64,000 bases of DNA from Candidatus Roizmanbacteria bacterium UBA1450 (GTDB lineage Bacteria; Patescibacteriota; Microgenomatia; UBA1406; GWC2-37-13): positions 644,623-708,622 of the forward strand of contig DCTC01000001.1 of assembly GCA_002329205.1 (NCBI GenBank). Direction: 5' to 3'. Numbering within the stretch: the first letter of the stretch is position 1; every line of letters starts with the position of its first letter. Under the pieces are notes generated by a model. That model did no database searches, was not told the origin of the DNA, and saw only the letters and a list, made by a program, of their open reading frames with translations. Below, one piece after another: positions 58,970-64,000 of the stretch. The position numbers were made by a program, and so were the translations under genes.

Positions 58970-60490
58970 ATGCTTTCAAAAATTACGGCCGGTACCAATT
59001 TTGGACTACACGGTATAGTTGTCGAGGTTGAGGTGGATGTGGCAGGACGAGGTTTCCCCACCTTTACCATCGTCGGTCTTCCGGGAAAAGCAATCGATGA
59101 AGCTAAAGAGCGCGTCAGAACGGCGATTGCCAATGCAGGCTATGAGATGCCGGATTCACGGATCACCGTCAATCTTGCACCTGCTGATGTCCCCAAATCC
59201 GGTACTGCTTTTGATCTGGCAATTGCGATCGGAATACTTACTTCCTCAGGGATGGTCCCTCCCAAGACTCTTTCCGGTCATATGTTTATTGGAGAACTAT
59301 CACTCGAAGGGAATGTTCGACGGGTAAACGGGATTATCCCGCTTATTTTGCTGGCACAGGAGAAGTTGATCAAAACAATTTTTATTCCGAAAGATAATGT
59401 AGAAGAAGCCGCTATTTTTGATGACATTGATATTTATGCTGTTTCGACCTTGCAGGAACTCATTGATCATTTAGTAGAGCAGAAACTTATTTCGAAATCT
59501 GTAGTACCGGAATCGCTTTCGATCGAAGAAGAAGTGCCTTATCTCTATGATTTTTCTCAGATTAAAGGACAGGAGCAGGCGAAACGTGCCTTGGAGATTG
59601 CGGCCGCAGGATTTCATAATGTCCATCTGAAAGGTCCGCCCGGTGCGGGTAAAACACTGTTATCCCGAGCAATGCCTACGATTCTTCCCCGTATGGATAG
59701 ACAGGAAATTCTGGAAGTGGCAAAAATATATTCGGTGATCGGTGAGTTGACGCCGCAGACTTTTCAAGGGATCAGACCGTTTCGTGCTCCTCATCATACG
59801 ATTTCCCGTGTAGGACTTATCGGGGGAGGAAGCAATCCGAGTCCGGGGGAAATTTCGCTCGCTCATCGGGGCGTACTTTTTCTGGATGAATTTCCGGAGT
59901 TTCCAAGAAGTGTCCTAGAAGCTATGCGTCAGCCGTTGGAAGACGGAGTCGTCACGGTCTCCCGGGCTGCTGGAACATTGACATTTCCATCGAGGTTTTT
60001 GCTTCTTGCGGCATCCAATCCCTGTCCCTGCGGCTTTTATGGACATCCGAAAAAAAGATGTATCTGTGCACAGATCGTAGTCAATAGATATAAGAAACGA
60101 TTATCAGGTCCGCTTCTTGATCGTATCGATTTGCATGTCGATATCCCACCAGTTGATGTGCATGAACTGACAACGGATTATGATAGTGAAAGTAGTTCAA
60201 TCGTCCGGGAGCGTGTTATGAATGCCAGGATACGCCAGCAAACTCGATTTTCATATACCCATATCTCTTTCAACAGCGAAATGCATTCTTCAGATGTTAA
60301 AAAATTTTGTGTATTGAGAGATTCGGCACGCCAGATACTTGAGCAGGCCATAAACAAACTTTCATTATCCGCACGGTCATATTTCAAGATAATAAAAATA
60401 GCGCAGACAATTGCTGATTTAGACGGCCGTGATGCGATAGAATCCTCTCATATCTCAGAAGCACTCCAATATCGGGCAAATGATACGTAA
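58970..60490 (+). CDS. comM: ComM/YifB-family Mg-chelatase-like AAA+ ATPase
   Basis: 506 residues, full length. The N-terminal domain 'GLHGIVVEVEVDVAGRGFPT', 'FTIVGLPGKAIDEAKERVRT' and 'SRITVNLAPADVPKSGTAFD' (LonC-like fold) is followed by the AAA+ core: Walker A 'HLKGPPGAGKTLLSRAMPTI', 'RPFRAPHHTISRVGLIGGGS', Walker B 'LAHRGVLFLDEFPEFPRSVL', and a Cys-rich insert 'SNPCPCGFYGHPKKRCICA'. ComM is a branch-migration helicase used to integrate incoming DNA in natural transformation. Its position just before pilin genes fits a competence/DNA-uptake role. Confidence 0.94.
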   Translation: MLSKITAGTNFGLHGIVVEVEVDVAGRGFPTFTIVGLPGKAIDEAKERVRTAIANAGYEMPDSRITVNLAPADVPKSGTAFDLAIAIGILTSSGMVPPKTLSGHMFIGELSLEGNVRRVNGIIPLILLAQEKLIKTIFIPKDNVEEAAIFDDIDIYAVSTLQELIDHLVEQKLISKSVVPESLSIEEEVPYLYDFSQIKGQEQAKRALEIAAAGFHNVHLKGPPGAGKTLLSRAMPTILPRMDRQEILEVAKIYSVIGELTPQTFQGIRPFRAPHHTISRVGLIGGGSNPSPGEISLAHRGVLFLDEFPEFPRSVLEAMRQPLEDGVVTVSRAAGTLTFPSRFLLLAASNPCPCGFYGHPKKRCICAQIVVNRYKKRLSGPLLDRIDLHVDIPPVDVHELTTDYDSESSSIVRERVMNARIRQQTRFSYTHISFNSEMHSSDVKKFCVLRDSARQILEQAINKLSLSARSYFKIIKIAQTIADLDGRDAIESSHISEALQYRANDT

Positions 60491-60498
60491 ATCACGTG

Positions 60499-60528
60499 TT
60501 GACAAGGAGAGAAAAATATATATAGAAT
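60499..60528 (+). promoter_or_regulatory. Promoter-like sequence before the pilin array
   Basis: TTGACA (60499-60504), an 18-base spacer and TAGAAT (60523-60528), 25 bases before ATG 60554. It lies eight bases after the comM stop. Confidence 0.55.
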
Positions 60529-60553
60529 GAAGGAAATATCATTTCATTTTATT

Positions 60554-61207
60554 ATGTCAAAAATCAAACCTCTTCATACGATCATATTATTATTCATCTT
60601 AGGAATATTTTCATTCAGCTTCTTCCTTCCTGCATTCTCAGCAAGCCAATCGGTATTTGCCGTTGATGATGCGACGGCTGCAACGAATTGTGTCTTACCG
60701 AAAGATCCAGCTACGGCTGCGGAATATCCAGTCGATTCCGCTCAGGCAAAAAACAGTTTTCCTGCGTGTACATCGATTGATACGGGTACTCTTGGATTTC
60801 AGATACCATCACTCGGGGATATATTGACGTTTGCGATCCGTGCATTTTTCGTGATAGCGGGACTTGCAGCACTGTTTTACATGCTCATTGGTGCGTTTGC
60901 ATGGGTGACATCAGGAGGGGATAAGGATGCGGTATCTGCGGCACGGGAGAAGATCCAGGCAGCAGTGATCGGGATGATACTTATTGTTGCGGTACTTGCC
61001 ATTATTTGGACATTGGAGCAGGTGATATTCAAGAGAAGAATTTGTCTTGGATTATCATGTCCTCTGACTCTCCCAGGTCTTATTGAGAGAACTGACGGAG
61101 ATTATTGTTGTGTCTGTCCGAACAGAAGTGCCAATACCTTAGGACAAATTCTCAATACATCAGCTTACAAATGTAATGATGATACCGGAGAAGCTGTCCC
61201 GCTATAA
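60554..61207 (+). CDS. TrbC/VirB2-like pilin protein, array copy 1
   Basis: 217 residues from ATG 60554 (MSKIKPLH); an upstream in-frame start at 60527 falls on the -10 box. A signal peptide ('TIILLFILGIFSFSFFLPAF') is followed by a ~60-residue variable segment and then the constant core with two membrane helices ('ILTFAIRAFFVIAGLAALFY', 'AAVIGMILIVAVLAIIWTLE'), the TrbC/VirB2 layout. The C-terminus is variable and Cys-rich ('DGDYCCVCPNRSA'). First of three tandem copies; codons for the core are almost identical to copy 3. Confidence 0.84.
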   Translation: MSKIKPLHTIILLFILGIFSFSFFLPAFSASQSVFAVDDATAATNCVLPKDPATAAEYPVDSAQAKNSFPACTSIDTGTLGFQIPSLGDILTFAIRAFFVIAGLAALFYMLIGAFAWVTSGGDKDAVSAAREKIQAAVIGMILIVAVLAIIWTLEQVIFKRRICLGLSCPLTLPGLIERTDGDYCCVCPNRSANTLGQILNTSAYKCNDDTGEAVPL

Positions 61208-61231
61208 CAAAATTATTAATTTTTAATATTT

Positions 61232-61768
61232 ATGATAACAATTTTGAAACAAGCAAGACCCTATCTGCTCAGTATAGGTATCCTAACGGCATTTTTTGTC
61301 ATGATGCAGCAACCTGTATCAGCTATCACCTGTACACAGACTGCGGCTGAAGTACCGGCGTGTACGACGATTTCAGTTGATGGAATCAAAATTCCGACAC
61401 TGGGCGGTATTTTGACATTTGCTCTGAGAGCATTTTTCGTGATTGCCGGTCTTGCAGCACTTTTTTATATGTTGATGGGTGCATTTGCATGGGTGACATC
61501 AGGCGGAGACAAAGATGCGATTTCTGCTGCTCGTGAAAAGATTCAGGCCGCGGTTGTCGGTCTTATCCTTGTTGTTGCCGTACTTGCAATAGTGTGGACA
61601 TTGGAGCAGGTGATATTCAAGAGACGAATTTGTCTTGGATTGTCCTGCCCTCTGACGATGCCCGGACTGATAGAAACTACGAGTGATGAAGGAAATTGTT
61701 GTGTCTGTGAAGACGGAACGACGGTAATTGATGCTTTTGATCCGGCACAAACATGTCCCGCAAACTGA
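61232..61768 (+). CDS. TrbC/VirB2-like pilin protein, array copy 2
   Basis: 178 residues: a signal peptide ('LLSIGILTAFFVMMQQPVSA'), a short variable part ('CTQTAAEVPACTTISVDGIK') and the same two-helix core ('ILTFALRAFFVIAGLAALFY', 'AAVVGLILVVAVLAIVWTLE'). The tail is 'SDEGNCCVCEDGTTVIDAFD'. The protein is close to copies 1 and 3 but its DNA is clearly more diverged than those two are from each other. 24 bases separate it from copy 1. Confidence 0.85.
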   Translation: MITILKQARPYLLSIGILTAFFVMMQQPVSAITCTQTAAEVPACTTISVDGIKIPTLGGILTFALRAFFVIAGLAALFYMLMGAFAWVTSGGDKDAISAAREKIQAAVVGLILVVAVLAIVWTLEQVIFKRRICLGLSCPLTMPGLIETTSDEGNCCVCEDGTTVIDAFDPAQTCPAN

Positions 61769-61835
61769 CATATCAGGAAAATATTACATAGCTGAGCTGA
61801 AAATTTAACACTATTATTAATTATTACTTTTTGTT

Positions 61836-62420
61836 ATGAAATCAATTTTGAAACGAGCAGGAATATATATCCTGAGCTTGGCTATATTAACTACTGTTTT
61901 TCTTGTAGCACGGGAAACAGCATATGCTCAAGCATGTGATGATACAACGCCGAATCTCTATCCCGCCTGTACCTCTATTCAAACAGGAGAACTCGGCTTT
62001 CAGATACCGTCACTCGGGGATATATTGACGTTTGCGATCCGTGCGTTTTTCGTGATAGCGGGACTTGCAGCACTTTTTTACATGCTCATTGGTGCGTTTG
62101 CATGGGTGACATCAGGAGGGGATAAGGATGCGGTATCTGCGGCACGGGAGAAGATCCAGGCAGCAGTGATCGGGATGATACTTATTGTTGCGGTACTTGC
62201 CATTATTTGGACATTGGAGCAGGTGATATTCAAGAGAAGAATTTGTCTTGGATTATCATGTCCTCTGACTCTCCCGGGTCTTATTGAGACAACGACTACA
62301 GATACGAATTGTTGTACGTGTGTATCCAATACCGGAGGCTTGTGTACGGAAGTTGATGCAACTAATGGTTGTTCGGATATCGTTATCGATACCTTTGATC
62401 CGAATCAGGTCTGTAAATAA
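61836..62420 (+). CDS. TrbC/VirB2-like pilin protein, array copy 3
   Basis: 194 residues: a signal peptide ('ILSLAILTTVFLVARETAYA'), a variable part ('CDDTTPNLYPACTSIQTGEL'), then a core identical in protein sequence to copy 1 and a Cys-rich variable tail ('TDTNCCTCVSNTGGLCTEVD'). 61998-62289 matches copy 1 60797-61088 with four synonymous differences. Followed by a strong terminator, which closes the array. Confidence 0.85.
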   Translation: MKSILKRAGIYILSLAILTTVFLVARETAYAQACDDTTPNLYPACTSIQTGELGFQIPSLGDILTFAIRAFFVIAGLAALFYMLIGAFAWVTSGGDKDAVSAAREKIQAAVIGMILIVAVLAIIWTLEQVIFKRRICLGLSCPLTLPGLIETTTTDTNCCTCVSNTGGLCTEVDATNGCSDIVIDTFDPNQVCK

Positions 62421-62436
62421 TTACATTGAACATCTT

Positions 62437-62470
62437 AAACTGCTGTAGGGAAACCTGCAGCAGTTTTTTT
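62437..62470 (+). terminator. Rho-independent terminator closing the pilin array
   Basis: AAACTGCTG-TAGGGAAACCTG-CAGCAGTTT followed by further T residues; nine outer pairs plus AGG/CCT inside. Confidence 0.88.
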
Positions 62471-62513
62471 GTGGTTATTGCTATTCAGTTTGTTTTCTTC
62501 TACACTATATTCT

Positions 62514-62960
62514 ATGTCAAAACAAGCTCTCAAACGATTAACGTCTTCGATCCTATTCTCAAGTTTTTTTCTAGCTCCGCTCAAAGTCTCGGCTCAGATC
62601 AAAAACTGGGATGATTTGAACGGGGACGGTGTCCCGTACAGCGTTTCGAAGGATCCGGCTGACACTTGTCTTGTGAATGATGTGCCGACTCTGAAATGTC
62701 TGGAAGTGGTTACCGGAAATCTAATGTTTATGACCAATGCACTGATTTTGCTTGTTTTATTTATCATGTTTGTCATAGGAAGCTACAAATATTTATTATC
62801 GCTCGGAGATCCTTCAAAAGTCGAAGATGCGAAAAAGACATTTACCTGGGCCGTGATCGGTCTGGTTGTTTATGTCAGCTCGTACCTCATACTCTTTACG
62901 ATAGATCAGCTGTTTTTGGGCGGCAACGGTGACATTTTCCGGTTCAGAATCGGAGAGTAA
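62514..62960 (+). CDS. Divergent TrbC/VirB2-like pilin-family protein
   Basis: 148 residues from ATG 62514 (MSKQALKRL); the frame upstream overlaps the terminator and is not used. A signal peptide ('SILFSSFFLAPLKVSAQ') is followed by 'IKNWDDLNGDGVPYSVSKDP', which has an EF-hand-like D-x-N-x-D-G, then two membrane helices 'ALILLVLFIMFVIGSYKYLL' and 'FTWAVIGLVVYVSSYLILFT' with the linking 'SLGDPSKVEDAKKT' (S/G-G-D-x-x-x-V-x-x-A-K motif as in the pilins). It has its own promoter-like TATATT just before the start. Convergent with the next gene. Confidence 0.78.
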   Translation: MSKQALKRLTSSILFSSFFLAPLKVSAQIKNWDDLNGDGVPYSVSKDPADTCLVNDVPTLKCLEVVTGNLMFMTNALILLVLFIMFVIGSYKYLLSLGDPSKVEDAKKTFTWAVIGLVVYVSSYLILFTIDQLFLGGNGDIFRFRIGE

Positions 62961-63110
62961 TTATTTATCAGTGGGAGCAACCTGTATTACTTTGATACCT
63001 TCTTCGGGAATGGGAGACAAAGATGTATCTCTTGCTGTCACCCATGAATAGATCCCGTAAACGACCAAAGCAAGGACGACCGAAATGAGGATGATTTTCA
63101 GATTTTTCAT
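62961..63110 (-). CDS. Small single-pass membrane protein
   Basis: 49 residues from ATG 63110, whose ATGA overlaps the stop of the glycosyltransferase gene. One helix ('IILISVVLALVVYGIYSWVT') is followed by 'ARDTSLSPIPEEGIKVIQVA'. The longer frame upstream is only a shadow of the glycosyltransferase. Coupling suggests it works with that enzyme, but the function is unknown. Confidence 0.6.
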   Translation of the reverse strand: MKNLKIILISVVLALVVYGIYSWVTARDTSLSPIPEEGIKVIQVAPTDK

Positions 63111-64000
63111 ATATTGATTTTCTCCTTGATGGTGTAGTGGGGCCGGTTGAGGACTTCGAGGTAAATTTTGCTGATATATTCGCCTATGATACCGATCGTT
63201 ATAAGCTGTACCCCACCGATAAACATGACGCCGACAAAAAGACCGGTCCATCCGGTCACCCAGGGAATAGGAAGCAAGAATTTACCGATAATAGCGTAGA
63301 TCATGCCGATAAAACCTGCAGTCGCTGCAGCAAACCCCATATAACTTGCAATGCGGAGCGGTTTAACTGAAAAAGAGGTGATCCCGTCCATCGCAAAATT
63401 AATCATTTTGGATAGCGAATAATGAGTCTTTCCGGCGTGTCTTTTCTCTCGGACAAAATATACATATTCTTCGGGGTAGCCGCTCCATGCTACTAGTCCG
63501 CGAAGAAATGGTGAATGTTCTGGCAGCGCTTTTAGAAAGTCGACTACCTCCCGGTCAAGAAGCCGGTAGTCACCGACATCTTCGGGAATTTTCCGGTCAG
63601 ACATCGCATTCATAAAACGGTAGAAAAGTTGAGCCGTCAGTTTTTTAAAGAAACTATCTACATCACGTTTTTCCCGTTTGGCGTACACGATTTTTGCGCC
63701 CTTTTCCCATTTTTGAACCATTTCGGGAATAATATCAGGCGGATCCTGCATATCAGCATCCATTGTGATGACGGCATCTCCCTCGGCAAATCGATATCCG
63801 GCAACAAGAGCTGCCTGATGACCGAAGTTGCGGTTGAAGGAGAGCAATTTTATTCTTTTTTCTTTTTTTGCATGATCTTTAATGATTTCAGGAGTCCCGT
63901 CACGGGATCCGTCATTGACGAATAAAATTTCAAAATCAAACGTTTCAATTATCGGAACAAGTCTTTCAAGGAGAGGAGCAATATTGTCTTTTTCGTTGTA
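63107..64000 (-). CDS. GT2 polyprenyl-phosphate glycosyltransferase, GtrB/DPM1-like (5'-truncated)
   Basis: The frame is open to the right edge and encodes ~297 residues. 'ILFVNDGSRDGTPEIIKDHA' is the GT2 donor motif, 'FAEGDAVITMDADMQDPPDI' the D-x-D/D-x-Q-D-P-P metal site, 'DYRLLDREVVDFLKALPEHS' the family-specific acceptor region, and two C-terminal membrane helices ('YMGFAAATAGFIGMIYAII', 'GLFVGVMFIGGVQLITIGII') complete the GtrB/DPM1 layout. It makes polyprenyl-phosphate-sugar for extracytoplasmic transferases such as the GT39-like protein at 14163. Only the first residues are missing. Confidence 0.9.
   Translation of the reverse strand, partial: YNEKDNIAPLLERLVPIIETFDFEILFVNDGSRDGTPEIIKDHAKKEKRIKLLSFNRNFGHQAALVAGYRFAEGDAVITMDADMQDPPDIIPEMVQKWEKGAKIVYAKREKRDVDSFFKKLTAQLFYRFMNAMSDRKIPEDVGDYRLLDREVVDFLKALPEHSPFLRGLVAWSGYPEEYVYFVREKRHAGKTHYSLSKMINFAMDGITSFSVKPLRIASYMGFAAATAGFIGMIYAIIGKFLLPIPWVTGWTGLFVGVMFIGGVQLITIGIIGEYISKIYLEVLNRPHYTIKEKINI

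Overview
The window looks like a chromosomal segment of an uncultured Candidate Phyla Radiation bacterium (Patescibacteria), most likely of the Microgenomates group. The basis is indirect: most genes are AT-rich and many start 6-10 bases after a -10 box (leaderless or nearly leaderless mRNAs); there are many secreted or membrane proteins of unknown function and a large surface-glycan gene set but no biosynthetic pathways; tandem TrbC/VirB2-like pilins lie beside comM and a giant VirB6-like protein; and TGA is a stop codon, which argues against the recoded Gracilibacteria/Absconditabacteria. No rRNA or universal marker is present except smpB and tmRNA, so placement is an inference.

Layout. 1-10400: a C-terminal Hint-domain fragment and two copies of a PqqD-like plus HPr-kinase-like module. 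The second copy also has a small YxxP-leader-like peptide, a stand-alone nucleotidyltransferase and a signal-peptidase/nucleotidyltransferase fusion. This resembles a RiPP (lasso-like) tailoring locus without any recognisable cyclase. tRNA-Gln, two O-antigen ligase-like proteins and a large secreted protein lie between the copies. 10454-14193: a membrane-anchored protein and a Tat-exported protein with a GH-A/GH10-like C-terminus. 14163-24831: a glycan export and decoration cluster (GT39/83-like, WecG/TagA, two GT4, Wzy-like ligase, epimerase, SGNH hydrolase, NodU-type carbamoyltransferase with DUF5989-type small proteins, initiating sugar transferase), followed at 24885-27423 by an ABC-2 exporter. 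27466-29849: NfeD, slipin, SmpB and tmRNA. 29961-35083: a bactofilin-like repeat protein, a methyltransferase and a membrane protein coupled to a minimal [FeFe]-hydrogenase-like protein.

35100-46430 is an accessory region. GC-rich genes with strong Shine-Dalgarno sequences are packaged in repeated units: a shared promoter (CCTATA, 17 bp, TATNNT), a hairpin plus boxA leader, a 112-123 bp cruciform repeat, the gene, a CCACAAGTTGT arm complementary to the leader, and near-identical terminators. One gene there is split by an 83 bp TA-flanked palindromic MITE whose removal restores a perfect 60-codon frame. A host-like block of three secreted or anchored proteins (36540-41660) sits inside the region.

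46436-64000 returns to core-like genes: a spermidine-synthase-like membrane fusion, ABC exporter, MscL, a muralytic secreted protein, an aminotransferase, a NUDIX protein, a 1551-residue VirB6/TrbL-like protein with a long helical repeat tail, an anchored surface protein, ComM, three tandem TrbC/VirB2-like proteins (two sharing a 292 bp tract with only four synonymous differences), a fourth pilin-like protein, and a truncated GtrB/DPM1-like glycosyltransferase at the right edge.
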